NCBI GenBank assembly: GCA_020850455.1
Contig: JADZEQ010000005.1
Coordinates: forward strand, 346,873 to 410,872
Length of the DNA stretch: 64,000 nucleotides
Source: Sphingomonadaceae bacterium
GTDB lineage: Bacteria > Pseudomonadota > Alphaproteobacteria > Sphingomonadales > Sphingomonadaceae
Direction: 5' to 3'
Shown here: positions 24,307 through 34,232 of the stretch, piece by piece
How the letters are laid out: every line of letters starts with the position of its first letter
Position numbering within the stretch: position 1 is the first letter of the stretch
Translations under genes and position numbers: made by a program
Notes under the pieces: generated by a model
The model's input: only the letters and a program-made list of their open reading frames with translations
Told to the model about the DNA's origin: nothing
Databases searched by the model: none

Positions 24307-25464
24307 ATGACCGCCCCAACATCCCCGGCCAGCAAATTGCGCATCGCGATGTTCAGCGGCAATTATAATTATGTCCGCGACGGGGCCAACCAGGCGCTCA
24401 ATCGGCTGGCGGGCTATGCGCTGGCAAAGGGGGCGGCGGTGCGCGTCTATTCGCCGACTACCGCCACCCCGGCCTTTGCCCCGACCGGCGATTTGGTCGA
24501 TGTTCCCGCCATCCCCTTGCCCTTTGGACGGGGCGAATATCGGCTGGCGCGCGGGCTACCGGCGCGCGTGCGCGCGGACATAAGCGACTTTGCCCCCAAT
24601 ATATTCCATGTGTCCGCGCCCGACATATTGGGCCATCGTGCGCTCACTATGGCGCGCGCGGCGGGCATTCCGGTGCTGGCATCGGTGCATACATTATTTG
24701 AAACCTATCCCGCTTATTACGGCCTTGGCTTTATGGAAGCGCCGCTCGTCGCACTGCTGCGGCGCTTTTACAATCGCTGCGATGCGCTGGTTGCCCCGTC
24801 GAGCGAAATTGCCGATCGGTTGCGCGGGCAGGGAATTGACCGGCCCATTTCGGTTTGGTCACGCGGGGTTGACCATGCCCGTTTCCACCCCGACCGGCGC
24901 GATAATGGCTGGCGGCGGCAATATGGCATAGCTGACGATGAACTGGTCATCGGCTTTCTGGGGCGTCTGGTGCTCGAAAAGGGGTTGGATGTTTTTGCCG
25001 CCGTCTGCGCCGAATTGCACCGGCGCGGCGTCCACCACCGGGTGCTGGCGATTGGTGATGGGCCCGCGCGCGACAGCTTTGCCGCCGATGTGCCGGGGGT
25101 GATTTTTGCCGGTTTTCAATCGGGCAATGATTTGGGCCGGGCGGTTGCTTCGATGGATATTTTCCTCAACCCCAGCGTCACCGAAACCTTTGGTAATGTG
25201 ACATTGGAGGCAATGGCGGCGGGCGTCCCGGTGGTTGCCGCCAATGCAACCGGCGCGCGCACTTTGGTTGCAGATGGAGTCACTGGCCGGTTAATCGCCC
25301 CGCGCGATATCTCCGCCTATGCCGACGCGATTGCCGCTTATGCGGCGGATCGTGCGCTGTTGGCGGCGGCGGGCGCGGCGGGGCGCGAAGCATCGCTCGC
25401 TTACCATTGGGACATTATCAACCAAAAGGTGATCGACGAATATTGCCGCGTGACCGCGCGGTGA
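24307..25464 (+). CDS. GT4-family glycosyltransferase (MgtA-like)
   Basis: A 385-residue GT-B glycosyltransferase. The N-terminal acceptor domain begins LRIAMFSGNYNYVRDGANQ. The donor domain has FLGRLVLEKGLDVF and an E-x7-E element within TETFGNVTLEAMAAG. It resembles GDP-mannose-dependent α-mannosyltransferases (MgtA/PimB-like), which in sphingomonads can glycosylate lipids. It lies between corC and rarA with the next start overlapping (GTGA), so it may be a stand-alone lipid glycosyltransferase rather than part of the EPS cluster. Confidence 0.86.
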   Translation: MTAPTSPASKLRIAMFSGNYNYVRDGANQALNRLAGYALAKGAAVRVYSPTTATPAFAPTGDLVDVPAIPLPFGRGEYRLARGLPARVRADISDFAPNIFHVSAPDILGHRALTMARAAGIPVLASVHTLFETYPAYYGLGFMEAPLVALLRRFYNRCDALVAPSSEIADRLRGQGIDRPISVWSRGVDHARFHPDRRDNGWRRQYGIADDELVIGFLGRLVLEKGLDVFAAVCAELHRRGVHHRVLAIGDGPARDSFAADVPGVIFAGFQSGNDLGRAVASMDIFLNPSVTETFGNVTLEAMAAGVPVVAANATGARTLVADGVTGRLIAPRDISAYADAIAAYAADRALLAAAGAAGREASLAYHWDIINQKVIDEYCRVTAR

Positions 25465-26744
25465 GCCATGATGTGCCGTTGGCCGAGCGGCTGCGGCCCA
25501 AGGCGCTGGCCGATGTTGTAGGCCAACCGCATCTGACGGGGGAGGGGGGGAGCCTGACGCGCTTTGTCGCATCGGGCCATTTACCCTCCATCATCCTCTG
25601 GGGGCCGCCGGGCAGTGGCAAGACCAGCATCGCGCGCCTGCTGGCCGAGGCGGCGGGATATCGTTTTCAGGCGATTTCGGCGATTTTTTCGGGCGTTGCA
25701 GATTTGAAGCGACTGTTTGCCGAAGCGCGCGATCAAAGCCTGCTTGGTGAGCGATTATTGTTGTTCGTCGATGAGATTCATCGCTTCAACCGCGCCCAGC
25801 TTGATGCCTTTTTGCCAGTGATGGAGGATGGGACGCTGACGCTTGTCGGTGCGACGACCCAGAACCCCAGCTTTGAACTGAATGCCGCGATGTTGAGCCG
25901 CGCGCAGGTGCTGATATTACGCCCGCTCGACGATGCGGCGCTGGCTATATTGCTTGACCGGGCGGAGCAGGCTTCGGGCCGCATGCTCCCCATTGATGCT
26001 GGCGCGCGCGCCATGTTGATCGAACGGGCGGCGGGCGATGGGCGCAGCCTTATCACCATGGTTGAAAGCCTGATGAGCGCGGTGGCAGATGGCGCAGAAC
26101 CGCTCAATTCCGCGGCTGCCGCTGCCTTGCTCGGTCAGCGCATGCCCGCTTATGACAAGGATAGGGACGCACATTTCAACCTGATTTCGGCGCTGCACAA
26201 GGCAATGCGCGGGTCGGATGTGGATGCCGCGCTATATTATCTAGCGCGGATGTTGGTGGCGGGTGAAGACCCGCTCTATGTGCTGCGCCGCATCACCCGC
26301 TTTGCGGTGGAGGATGTCGGCATGGCCGACCCGGCCGCGCTGGTGCAATGCCATGCCGCGCTCAGCGCCTTTCAATTTTTGGGCGCGCCAGAGGGGGAAT
26401 TGGCGATTGTCCAAGCCTGTATCTATTGCGCGACCGCGCCAAAAAGCAATGCGGCCTATCTAGCCGAAAAAGCAGCGAAAAAATTGGCGTCCACTACGTC
26501 GTCCGCCGCGCCGCCCGCGCACATATTAAATGCGCCGACCAAATTGATGCGCGACGTTGGTTATGGCGCGGGCTATGTCTATGACCATGATGCCCCCGAC
26601 GCCTTTGCCGGGCAGCATTTTTGGCCCGATGATGTCGCGCCGACGACGCTGTATCAGCCCCATGCGCGCGGCTTTGAAAAAAGGGTGATCGAGCGGATGG
26701 ATTGGTGGGCGGCGCGGCGTAGGCCGCCCGCTCAGAGCCGGTGA
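25461..26744 (+). CDS. rarA: Replication-associated recombination protein RarA (MgsA)
   Basis: A 427-residue AAA+ ATPase acting at stalled replication forks. Walker A is WGPPGSGKTS at about 40-49, Walker B LLLFVDEIHRF, and sensor 1 GATTQNPSF; the C-terminal tetramerisation region has KAMRGSDVDAALYYLARM. I chose the GTG at 25461 because it overlaps the preceding stop as GTGA and VPLAERLRPKALADVVGQ is the normal N-terminus; an upstream in-frame start lies inside the glycosyltransferase. It overlaps the convergent epimerase gene by 13 bp. Confidence 0.94.
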   Translation: MSHDVPLAERLRPKALADVVGQPHLTGEGGSLTRFVASGHLPSIILWGPPGSGKTSIARLLAEAAGYRFQAISAIFSGVADLKRLFAEARDQSLLGERLLLFVDEIHRFNRAQLDAFLPVMEDGTLTLVGATTQNPSFELNAAMLSRAQVLILRPLDDAALAILLDRAEQASGRMLPIDAGARAMLIERAAGDGRSLITMVESLMSAVADGAEPLNSAAAAALLGQRMPAYDKDRDAHFNLISALHKAMRGSDVDAALYYLARMLVAGEDPLYVLRRITRFAVEDVGMADPAALVQCHAALSAFQFLGAPEGELAIVQACIYCATAPKSNAAYLAEKAAKKLASTTSSAAPPAHILNAPTKLMRDVGYGAGYVYDHDAPDAFAGQHFWPDDVAPTTLYQPHARGFEKRVIERMDWWAARRRPPAQSR

Positions 26745-27736
26745 TAGGCGCGATACCAATCGACAAAGCGTGGCACGCCAACGTCGATCCGCGTCGATGG
26801 CTGATAGCCCAAATCCTGCTGGATTGCGTCAATATCGGCAAAGGTTTCGGGAACATCGCCAGCCTGTAAATCCATATAATTTTTCTCGGCCTTTGTGCCG
26901 CACGCATCCTCTATCAAGCGGACGAGGTGCATCAATTCCTCCGACCGGTGGTTGCCGATATTATAGAGGCGGTGCGGGCTGACGCTGCCCCCCGCTTTGG
27001 GCAAACCATCATCGGCGGGCGGGTTGTCGAGGCTGGCAATCACCCCGGCGATTATGTCATCAATATAGGTGAAATCGCGCTTCATCCGCCCATGGTTGAA
27101 AATGTCGATGGGTTCACCGGCGAGGATTTTGCGGGTGAAAATCCACATCGCCATGTCGGGGCGACCCCATGGGCCATAGACGGTAAAGAAACGCAGCCCC
27201 GTTTGCGGCAGGCGGTAAAGATGGGCGTAGGTTTCGCTCATCAACTCGTCGGCCTTTTTGGTCGCCGCATAGAGGGATATGGGTTGATCGACCCGGTCGG
27301 CAACGCTGAAGGGCATCACCTTATTATTGCCATAGACCGAGGAGGAGGAGGCATAGACCATATGTTCGACCCCGCGATGCCGCGCGATTTCGAGCATGTT
27401 GACATGGCCGACGAGGTTGGATTGCACATAGGCGTGCGGATTTTCGATTGAATATCGCACCCCCGCCTGCGCGCCCAAATGGACGATGGCGTCGAAATCC
27501 GTGCCGGCCAAGGCGCGTTCGAGCGCGGCCATGTCGGCAAAATCAATATGGTGAAAGCTGAAATTGTCGCCGCCAATGTCGCGCAGGCGCGCCAGCCGAT
27601 CCTGCTTCAACTGCACCGAATAATAATCATTGATATTGTCGATGCCGATCACCCGGTCGCCGCGTTCGAGCAATTTGACGGCCAGACTCATGCCGATGAA
27701 ACCGGCAATACCCGTTACGATGATTTTCTTGGTCAT
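26732..27736 (-). CDS. UDP-uronate 4-epimerase (UDP-glucuronate 4-epimerase type)
   Basis: A 334-residue extended short-chain dehydrogenase. It has the TGIAGFIG NAD-binding motif, catalytic Y-x3-K in YAATKKADE, and SSSSVYGNN. IDNINDYYSVQLKQ is typical of UDP-glucuronate 4-epimerases (LpsL/CapI). It is the last gene of a minus-strand run, 8 bp after a nucleotide-sugar dehydrogenase. The pair parallels TviB/TviC, which makes UDP-GalNAcA from UDP-GlcNAc. The product could be UDP-GalA or UDP-GalNAcA; sequence alone does not decide. Confidence 0.88.
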   Translation of the reverse strand: MTKKIIVTGIAGFIGMSLAVKLLERGDRVIGIDNINDYYSVQLKQDRLARLRDIGGDNFSFHHIDFADMAALERALAGTDFDAIVHLGAQAGVRYSIENPHAYVQSNLVGHVNMLEIARHRGVEHMVYASSSSVYGNNKVMPFSVADRVDQPISLYAATKKADELMSETYAHLYRLPQTGLRFFTVYGPWGRPDMAMWIFTRKILAGEPIDIFNHGRMKRDFTYIDDIIAGVIASLDNPPADDGLPKAGGSVSPHRLYNIGNHRSEELMHLVRLIEDACGTKAEKNYMDLQAGDVPETFADIDAIQQDLGYQPSTRIDVGVPRFVDWYRAYHRL

Positions 27737-27744
27737 ATCTCTGC

Positions 27745-29019
27745 TTACAATGTCCAGACGCGGGTAGGGAAGGCGTCGATGTCGATGCCCAGCGCATTTT
27801 TAAGATCGACGAATACCCCCTTGGGCGCGACATATTGGGCCAATTTGTCCGCCCCTTGCGCCAGATATTCGTCATGCGGCACGGCGAGCAGGACAAGGTC
27901 AAATTGCCCCTGCGGCGCGTCGCATAATGTGATGCCATATTCGTGCATCGCCTCTGCCGGGTCGGCGAGTGGGTCATGGACGCTGACCCTATGTCCGCGC
28001 CGCGCCAAACCTGCGATGACGTCCGCTACCTTGCTGTTGCGCAGGTCAGGGACATTTTCCTTGAAGGTGAGGCCGAGCACCAGCGCCGACCCGCCGCGAT
28101 TGTCACGCGCCGCGTGCAACCGGTCGGCCAACCAGTCGGCCATGCCGTCATTGGTGGCGCGGCCCGACAATATCACCTTGGGGTCATGCCCCATTTCGCG
28201 GGCCAAATGGCTGAGGTAATAGGGGTCAACCCCGATGCAATGGCCACCCACCAGCCCCGGTTGAAAGGGCAGGAAATTCCATTTGGTTCCGGCCGCCGCC
28301 AGAATATCCCAGATCGACAAGCCCAAGAGCGCCGAAATTTGGGCAACTTCGTTCATAAAGGCGATATTGATGTCGCGCTGGGCATTTTCGATAACTTTGG
28401 CTGCCTCGGCAACCTTGATTGATGCGGCGCGATGCACCCCGTCGCTGGTTATGCGGCCATATAGGTCGGCAAGCGTTGCCAATGTTTCCGCGTCGCTGCC
28501 CGCCACCACCTTGGTGATTTTGTCGACGCTATGCACTTTGTCGCCGGGGTTAATCCGTTCGGGCGAATAGCCGAGCGTAAAGTCACACCCGCAGACCAGC
28601 CCCGATGCGGCGGAGAGCGCGGGGCCGCACAAATCCTCCGTCACGCCGGGGTAGACGGTCGATTCATAAACGATGATCGGGCGGCGCGCGCCATCGATCA
28701 TCGCGCCGACCGTCCGGCTGGCGGCCAGCACGAGCGACAGGTCGGGGCGATTATCGGCATCAATCGGGGTTGGGACGGTGACGATATAAATATCCGCCGC
28801 CGGGCATTGCGCCGGGTCGGCGGTTAGCTGGAGCGGCGCTTCGCGCAACTGTGCTTCGGTCAATTCGCCGGTGCGGTCATACCCGCTGCGCAGTTCGTCG
28901 ATGCGCGACCCATCCACATCCAGCCCAGTGACCGCATAATGGCGCGACAGCGCGGCGGCGAGCGGCAGGCCGACATAACCCAGACCGACGACGACGATAT
29001 TTTGAACCGGACGGGGCAA
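27745..29019 (-). CDS. UDP-sugar 6-dehydrogenase, TviB/WbpO-type
   Basis: A 424-residue NAD-dependent dehydrogenase. GLGYVGLPLA (about 12-21) is the Rossmann motif, ESTVYPGVTED marks the TviB/WbpO branch, and the catalytic cysteine is C261 in GGHCIGVDPYY. It has the three-domain layout of the UDP-glucose/GDP-mannose dehydrogenase family. TviB/WbpO enzymes oxidise UDP-GlcNAc or UDP-GalNAc to the uronic acid. The start is a TTG at 29019 with AGGA six bases upstream. The following epimerase probably acts on its product. Confidence 0.9.
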   Translation of the reverse strand: MPRPVQNIVVVGLGYVGLPLAAALSRHYAVTGLDVDGSRIDELRSGYDRTGELTEAQLREAPLQLTADPAQCPAADIYIVTVPTPIDADNRPDLSLVLAASRTVGAMIDGARRPIIVYESTVYPGVTEDLCGPALSAASGLVCGCDFTLGYSPERINPGDKVHSVDKITKVVAGSDAETLATLADLYGRITSDGVHRAASIKVAEAAKVIENAQRDINIAFMNEVAQISALLGLSIWDILAAAGTKWNFLPFQPGLVGGHCIGVDPYYLSHLAREMGHDPKVILSGRATNDGMADWLADRLHAARDNRGGSALVLGLTFKENVPDLRNSKVADVIAGLARRGHRVSVHDPLADPAEAMHEYGITLCDAPQGQFDLVLLAVPHDEYLAQGADKLAQYVAPKGVFVDLKNALGIDIDAFPTRVWTL

Positions 29020-29106
29020 GCTTTATCCTGACTTTATTGCTGCTGAGGCCCGCCCATAGCAGATTCGGCTTTGCGTCCCCTTAACGGTACGCACGAAATC
29101 ACTGCA

Positions 29107-30405
29107 TCACAAAATGAAGCGCGACAGATCGGCGCTTTTGGCAATACCGGCGAGCCGCGCCTCGACATAGGCAGCATCGATATGGATCGTCTGCTCGCCG
29201 AGTGTTTCGGCGTCATAGCTCACCTCCTCCAACAAGCGTTCGATCAGCGTGTGGAGGCGGCGGGCGCCGATATTTTCGACGCTGGCGTTCACTTCGGCAG
29301 CAATCCGCGCGATGGCGACCAGCGCGTCATCGGCAAAGTCGAGCGTCACCCCCTCTGTCGCCAGCAGCGCGGCATATTGCTGCGGCAAGGCGGCGCGGGT
29401 GTCGCGCAAAATGGCGAGGAAATCTTCTTCGCTGAGCGCGCTCAATTCGACGCGGATGGGGAGCCGCCCCTGCAATTCGGGCAAAAGGTCGCTCGGCTTG
29501 GCGATGTGAAAGGCACCCGATGCGATGAATAAAATATGGTCGGTCTTGATCGGACCATATTTGGTCGCAACCGTCGTCCCTTCGATGAGGGGGAGGAGGT
29601 CGCGTTGCACCCCTTCGCGGCTGACCGAACCGCCGCGCACATCGCTGGTGGCGATTTTGTCGATTTCGTCGAGAAAGACGATGCCGTTGCGTTCGGCATC
29701 GGCAATCGCGATGCGCGCGACATCATCTTGGTCGAGGCGCTTCTCCTCCTCCTCCTCCTGCAATTTTTTCCACGCATCGCGCAGTTTCAGCTTGCGTTTT
29801 TTGCGTGGTGCCCCGCCGCCAAAGGCCTTGCCGAACATTTCGCCGATGTTGATGACGCTGCCCGGCTGCCCCGGCACTTCAAAGGGCATTTTGGGCGCTT
29901 CGGCCACCTCTATTTCAACCTCGCTATCGTTGAGCGTGCCTTCCTCAAAACGCTGGCGGAACGACAGGCGGGTGGCGGCGCTTGCTTCCTTGCCGGTCAG
30001 CGCGTCGAGCAGCCGTTCCATCGCGGCATCGGCGGCGGCGGCGCTGACCGCGCTGCGGCGGCGTTCGCGTTCGAGCCGTACCGATTCCTCGACCAGATCG
30101 CGGACGATTTGTTCAACATCGCGCCCGACATAGCCGACTTCGGTGAATTTGGTCGCCTCCACCTTGATAAAGGGGGCGTCGGCCAATTTGGCGAGGCGGC
30201 GGCTGATTTCGGTTTTGCCGCAGCCGGTCGGGCCGATCATCAGGATATTTTTGGGGGTCACCTCATCCCGCAAATCGGCGGGCAGCCGTTGGCGCCGCCA
30301 GCGGTTGCGCATGGCAACCGCCACCGCGCGCTTGGCAGCATCCTGCCCGATAATATGTTGGTTGAGCGCGGCGACAATCGCCCGCGGGGTCAGCGCATCC
30401 TTCAT
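29107..30405 (-). CDS. hslU: HslU, ATPase subunit of HslVU protease
   Basis: A 432-residue AAA+ unfoldase. Walker A is GPTGCGKTE at about 57-65, with [16 protein letters not shown], the I-domain insertion (about 110-240) and Walker [13 protein letters not shown]. The C-terminus ends in the hydrophobic DLSRFIL, the type of tail that inserts into HslV. A run of Glu codons lies in the I domain. It starts 6 bp after hslV and is surely cotranscribed with it. The gene is intact and of normal length. Confidence 0.97.
   Translation of the reverse strand: MKDALTPRAIVAALNQHIIGQDAAKRAVAVAMRNRWRRQRLPADLRDEVTPKNILMIGPTGCGKTEISRRLAKLADAPFIKVEATKFTEVGYVGRDVEQIVRDLVEESVRLERERRRSAVSAAAADAAMERLLDALTGKEASAATRLSFRQRFEEGTLNDSEVEIEVAEAPKMPFEVPGQPGSVINIGEMFGKAFGGGAPRKKRKLKLRDAWKKLQEEEEEKRLDQDDVARIAIADAERNGIVFLDEIDKIATSDVRGGSVSREGVQRDLLPLIEGTTVATKYGPIKTDHILFIASGAFHIAKPSDLLPELQGRLPIRVELSALSEEDFLAILRDTRAALPQQYAALLATEGVTLDFADDALVAIARIAAEVNASVENIGARRLHTLIERLLEEVSYDAETLGEQTIHIDAAYVEARLAGIAKSADLSRFIL
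29742..29759. repeat. Short CTC/GAG triplet repeat inside hslU
   Basis: Six consecutive TCC/CTC triplets encode, on the minus strand, a run of five glutamates (EEEEE) in the HslU I domain. Such a tract can change length by slippage in whole codons. Confidence 0.7.
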
Positions 30406-30411
30406 TGGGGA

Positions 30412-30960
30412 CTAAATCTCTATCGTCTCGATGGTGAACTGGTCATTGGTATAGACGCAAATGTCCGCCGCAATGGTCATCGCGCGGCGGGCGAGCTTTT
30501 CAGCGTCGGTTTCATAATCGGTGAGCGCGCGGGCGGCGGCATAGGCAAAATTGCCCCCCGAACCGATGGCGGTGACGCCATGCGCGGGTTCGAGCACATC
30601 GCCATTGCCGGTCAGCACCAAGGTGACGTCGGCGTCGGCGACGATCATCATCGCCTCCAAATTGCGGAGATATTTGTCGGTCCGCCAATCCTTGGCCAGT
30701 TCGACGGCGGCGCGCATCAACTTGCCGCCATGCGCCTCGAGCTTTTTTTCGAGCCGTTCAAACAGGGTGAAGGCATCGGCGGTCGCCCCGGCGAAACCGG
30801 CAATCACGCTGCCGTCATGCAGGCGGCGCACCTTGCGTGCATTGGGCTTCATCACCGTCTGGCCCATCGAAACCTGACCATCGCCGATGATGACGATTTT
30901 TGTGGGGCTGCGGACCGCCAAGATGGTGGTGCCGTGCCACGGCGCTTTGCTGTCGTTCAT
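30412..30960 (-). CDS. hslV: HslV, peptidase subunit of HslVU protease
   Basis: A 182-residue N-terminal nucleophile (Ntn) peptidase of the proteasome-β fold. The protein begins [16 protein letters not shown], so the catalytic threonine T11 or T12 is exposed after removal of a short propeptide; G-T-T is diagnostic. IGDGQVSMG and [14 protein letters not shown] also match. I chose the ATG at 30960; an in-frame ATG at 30996 extends upstream without conserved sequence. It lies just before hslU and between EPS precursor genes. Confidence 0.96.
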   Translation of the reverse strand: MNDSKAPWHGTTILAVRSPTKIVIIGDGQVSMGQTVMKPNARKVRRLHDGSVIAGFAGATADAFTLFERLEKKLEAHGGKLMRAAVELAKDWRTDKYLRNLEAMMIVADADVTLVLTGNGDVLEPAHGVTAIGSGGNFAYAAARALTDYETDAEKLARRAMTIAADICVYTNDQFTIETIEI

Positions 30961-31022
30961 GCGCCGATATATGGGAAGCATGGCGCGCCGCTGCAAGGCG
31001 CGGCGGCGGCATCAGGCCCTTT

Positions 31023-32063
31023 TCATGGCTTTTTCCGGGCCTCGGCAATCTGCTTCACCTCCTGCGCGCGTTCGCGCGGGAGGATGAGGATGTCGTCCCC
31101 TGTGGCGATGACGACCAGATTATCGATGCCGAGCACCGACAGCCTTTTGCCCGCATCGGCGCGCAGCAAATTGCCCTTGGCATCGATTGCCAGCACATCG
31201 CCCACCGACGCATTGCCCGCCGCATCTTGGGGGAGGAGGGTGTGCATCGCCTCCCACCCGCCGACATCGGACCAGCCGGGGTCGACCGCCGCCACGACCA
31301 AATTTTCCGCCCCCTCCATCACCGCATAGTCGATCGATTCGGACGGGCAGGCCAAAAAGGCGGCGGCATCGGGGCGCAGCATCGCGCCATCGCGCGTCAG
31401 ATTGGCAAAGCTTTGCGCCACCGCAGCGGCGATGTCGCCGCGTTGCCGCGCTAGTTCGTTAAGATAGGCATCGCCGCGCATCAGGAAGATGCCGGCATTC
31501 CAATAATGGCCGCCAGCGGCGAGCATCGCCTCCGCCTTGTCGCGTGGCGGCTTTTCGACAAAGCGCGCGACGCGTTCGAGCGTCTCTGTCAGCGCTGCCC
31601 CCGCCGCAATATAGCCATAGCCGGTTTCGGGGCGGGTCGGCCGGATGCCAAAGGTTGCGAGCGCCCCCGATGCGACGATGGGCTGCGCATCTCTGACGGC
31701 ACCGACCAGCGCTGCCGGCTTGGTCATCACATGATCGGACGGCATCACCAGCATCGGCGCATCCCCGGCGAGATGCGCGGCGAGCGCGATGGCGGGCGCG
31801 GTATTGCGCGCCGCCGGCTCGATGAGGATGCGGGCATCACCCACCCCCTCTGCCGCCAAATCCTGCGCCACCAGCGGGGCGTGCCCCTCCCCACAGACGA
31901 TGACCGGCGGGGCAAAGATGGCGCGGTCGGCAACGCGGGCGATGGTCTGGCGAAACATGCTTTGCGCGCCGACCATCGGCTGAAATTGCTTGGGGCGTTC
32001 GGTGGTCGAAACGGGCCACAGGCGGGTGCCCGAACCGCCCGACAATATGACAGGAATGATCAT
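31023..32063 (-). CDS. manC: Mannose-1-phosphate guanylyltransferase (ManC/CpsB type)
   Basis: A 346-residue nucleotidyltransferase that makes GDP-mannose from mannose-1-phosphate and GTP. It has the signature LSGGSGTRLWPVSTTERPKQF at the N-terminus, the sugar-binding EPAARNTAPAIA, and FVEKP. It lacks the C-terminal phosphomannose isomerase-like cupin of bifunctional forms. The isomerase is instead a separate gene 10 bp upstream. GDP-mannose feeds the Gmd/Fcl pathway at the right end of the window. Phosphomannomutase is not in the window. Confidence 0.93.
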   Translation of the reverse strand: MIIPVILSGGSGTRLWPVSTTERPKQFQPMVGAQSMFRQTIARVADRAIFAPPVIVCGEGHAPLVAQDLAAEGVGDARILIEPAARNTAPAIALAAHLAGDAPMLVMPSDHVMTKPAALVGAVRDAQPIVASGALATFGIRPTRPETGYGYIAAGAALTETLERVARFVEKPPRDKAEAMLAAGGHYWNAGIFLMRGDAYLNELARQRGDIAAAVAQSFANLTRDGAMLRPDAAAFLACPSESIDYAVMEGAENLVVAAVDPGWSDVGGWEAMHTLLPQDAAGNASVGDVLAIDAKGNLLRADAGKRLSVLGIDNLVVIATGDDILILPRERAQEVKQIAEARKKP

Positions 32064-32073
32064 GCCTGCTGCC

Positions 32074-32883
32074 CTAGCGCAAGGCGGGCCAACACAGCAA
32101 GGCGCGTGCGCCGGGCGTCAGCCTGATTGCCGACGGGGCGGTAATCCGCGCACATTCGCCGAGCAGCAACCCCTCCCCATCATAGCTGCACCCCCTGCTA
32201 AGCGGGGTCAGCAGATAATCCGCCGCGCCATCGGGGGGGAGGGGGGGCAGCGCATCGCCGCTGAGGTGGCAGAGGTGGAAAAAGGGGCCATCGACCAGCA
32301 TTGCCGATTGTGCGGCATCGACATGCCGGTCGCGCGGGTCGGGGCGCGGCGCCAGATGCGCCACCGCCAACCCTTCGTCGAGGTGGAGCGGGCGTGGGCG
32401 GCCATAATCATAAAGCCGCCATGTGCAATCGACATTCTGCTGCACCTCCACCACCGTCAGCCCCGCGCCGATGGCATGGATGGTACCGCTTTGATTATAA
32501 ACAAAATCGCCCGCCACGGCGCGCCGCCAATCGACCATGTCGACGATTTCACCGCTCAGCGCCGCCGCGTGGAGCGCATCCTTGCTGTGCGGCGCGTTCA
32601 GCCCGACGCCGAGTTCGGCATCATCGGCGGCATCGAGCACCAGCCAGCATTCCTCTTTGCCGCACGGAAAACCCGCTGCGCGCGCCGCGCCGTCATCGGG
32701 GTGCACCTGCACCGACAGCCGTTCGGAGGTGAAAAGGAATTTGACCATCAGCGGGTGGGCTGTGCCTACATCCTCAAACCAGATTTCGCCGATCCGCCAC
32801 CCGGCAAAATCGCCGAAATGGGCAGGAATATCGGTCCGCCCCCATGGCTTTTCGACGATGCGGGTGGTGAGTTTGTGCAGCAT
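32074..32883 (-). CDS. manA: Class I mannose-6-phosphate isomerase
   Basis: A 269-residue cupin-fold enzyme interconverting fructose-6-P and mannose-6-P. Zinc-ligand motifs are visible in order: VQVHPDD, KEECW and GTIHAIG. It is shorter than E. coli ManA (about 390) but matches the compact class common in alphaproteobacteria. I chose the ATG at 32883 because MLHKLTTRIVEKPWGRT is the family start; the frame is open to 32970. Together with manC it supplies GDP-mannose. Confidence 0.9.
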   Translation of the reverse strand: MLHKLTTRIVEKPWGRTDIPAHFGDFAGWRIGEIWFEDVGTAHPLMVKFLFTSERLSVQVHPDDGAARAAGFPCGKEECWLVLDAADDAELGVGLNAPHSKDALHAAALSGEIVDMVDWRRAVAGDFVYNQSGTIHAIGAGLTVVEVQQNVDCTWRLYDYGRPRPLHLDEGLAVAHLAPRPDPRDRHVDAAQSAMLVDGPFFHLCHLSGDALPPLPPDGAADYLLTPLSRGCSYDGEGLLLGECARITAPSAIRLTPGARALLCWPALR

Positions 32884-32915
32884 CCGCTTGCTATGCGGCC
32901 CCGGCGCGCAAAAGG

Positions 32916-34232
32916 TCAAGCGGCGCGCGAAATGCGCGGCCCCCCATCTCCCTTTGGCTGGTCGGGCCATAGTCCGCGCGTGTCGTAGACGATTTTGTCG
33001 GCCCGTTCGTCCAAGGGGATGGATTTGAACAAATCATGATCGACGAGGAGGATGAGCATATCTGCCCCGGCCAGCGCATCATCCAGTTCGACCAATTGTG
33101 CGCCGGTACCGGCAAATTCCATCGGCAACGCCTGGGCAAAGGGTTCGACCAGTTCGATGCGCGCGCCATAGATTTTGGCGAGCGCCGCAGCGACGCTGAC
33201 CGCCGGACTTTCACGGAAATCATCGATATTGGGTTTGAAGGCGAGGCCGAGGCAGGCGATGCGCTCCGCCCCCGATTCCTCGATCATCCGCATTGCCCGG
33301 CCGATGACGAAATCCTTCTTTGCCTCATTCACTTCGCGCGCGGTGCGGATGATGTGGCTATTGTCCGGGTCACCGGCGACGAGGAACCATGGGTCGACCG
33401 CGATGCAATGTCCACCGACGCCGGGGCCGGGTTGCAGGATGTTGACGCGCGGGTGCCGGTTGGCGAGGCGGATTACCTCCCACACGTCGATGCCCATATT
33501 GTCGGCGATCATCGACAATTCATTGGCAAAGGCGATATTGACGTCGCGATAGCTGTTTTCGACCAATTTGACCATTTCGGCGGCGCGCGCGCTGGTGGTG
33601 AGGCAGGCTCCACGGACAAAGCGGCGGTAAAAGGCCATCGCCTTGCGCGCGCAGCGCGGTGTAATGCCGCCGATCACCCGGTCATTATCGACTAGTTCGA
33701 TAAGGATGCGCCCCGGCAAGACGCGTTCGGGGCAATAAGCGATAAAGACATCGCTGCTGCCTGCGCAATGGCCGGGGATTTTAAGGTCGCGGCGGGCCTC
33801 TGCCAGCAATTCGGCGACCTGTTCGGTCGTCCCGATCGGGGATGTTGATTCCAAAATCACCAGATCGCCCGCCTTGATCACCGGCGCGATCGTTCGCGCA
33901 GCGTCGAGCACATAGCTGATGTCGGGTTGATGCCCGGCGCGGATCGGCGTTGGCACCGCGATGACGAAAACATCCGCTGCCTCTGGCGCGATGGCGGCGC
34001 GCAGCATGCCCCGCGAAACCACCCCTTGGACAAGGCCGTGGAGATCAACTTCCTCTATATGGACGCGCCCGTCATTGACCGTATCGACGACATTTTGCGC
34101 GACATCGATGCCGAGCACCTTGGCCCCGCTGCGCGCAATGACCGCCGCGGTCGGCAAGCCGATATAGCCAAGGCCGACCACCGTGACGGCGAGCGGGCTT
34201 TCCTTGCTCTTAGCGGGCATGTTGGTGGACAT
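32916..34232 (-). CDS. wecC: UDP-N-acetyl-D-mannosamine dehydrogenase (WecC)
   Basis: A 438-residue NAD-dependent dehydrogenase. It has VVGLGYIGLPTAA (18-30), LESTSPIGTTE, YCPERVLPGRI, and the catalytic C276 in GGHCIAVDPWF; PWF rather than PYY separates it from the TviB-type homologue at 27745-29019. WecC oxidises UDP-ManNAc to UDP-ManNAcA. The gene overlaps the upstream wecB by 23 bp, a firm functional pairing. Confidence 0.93.
   Translation of the reverse strand: MSTNMPAKSKESPLAVTVVGLGYIGLPTAAVIARSGAKVLGIDVAQNVVDTVNDGRVHIEEVDLHGLVQGVVSRGMLRAAIAPEAADVFVIAVPTPIRAGHQPDISYVLDAARTIAPVIKAGDLVILESTSPIGTTEQVAELLAEARRDLKIPGHCAGSSDVFIAYCPERVLPGRILIELVDNDRVIGGITPRCARKAMAFYRRFVRGACLTTSARAAEMVKLVENSYRDVNIAFANELSMIADNMGIDVWEVIRLANRHPRVNILQPGPGVGGHCIAVDPWFLVAGDPDNSHIIRTAREVNEAKKDFVIGRAMRMIEESGAERIACLGLAFKPNIDDFRESPAVSVAAALAKIYGARIELVEPFAQALPMEFAGTGAQLVELDDALAGADMLILLVDHDLFKSIPLDERADKIVYDTRGLWPDQPKGDGGPRISRAA

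Noticed and set aside
29536..31329. Long plus-strand open frame of 597 codons opposite hslU, hslV and part of manC
   Set aside because: It is antisense to three strongly conserved genes; its composition is that of a complementary reading frame in GC-rich DNA, with no recognisable domain.
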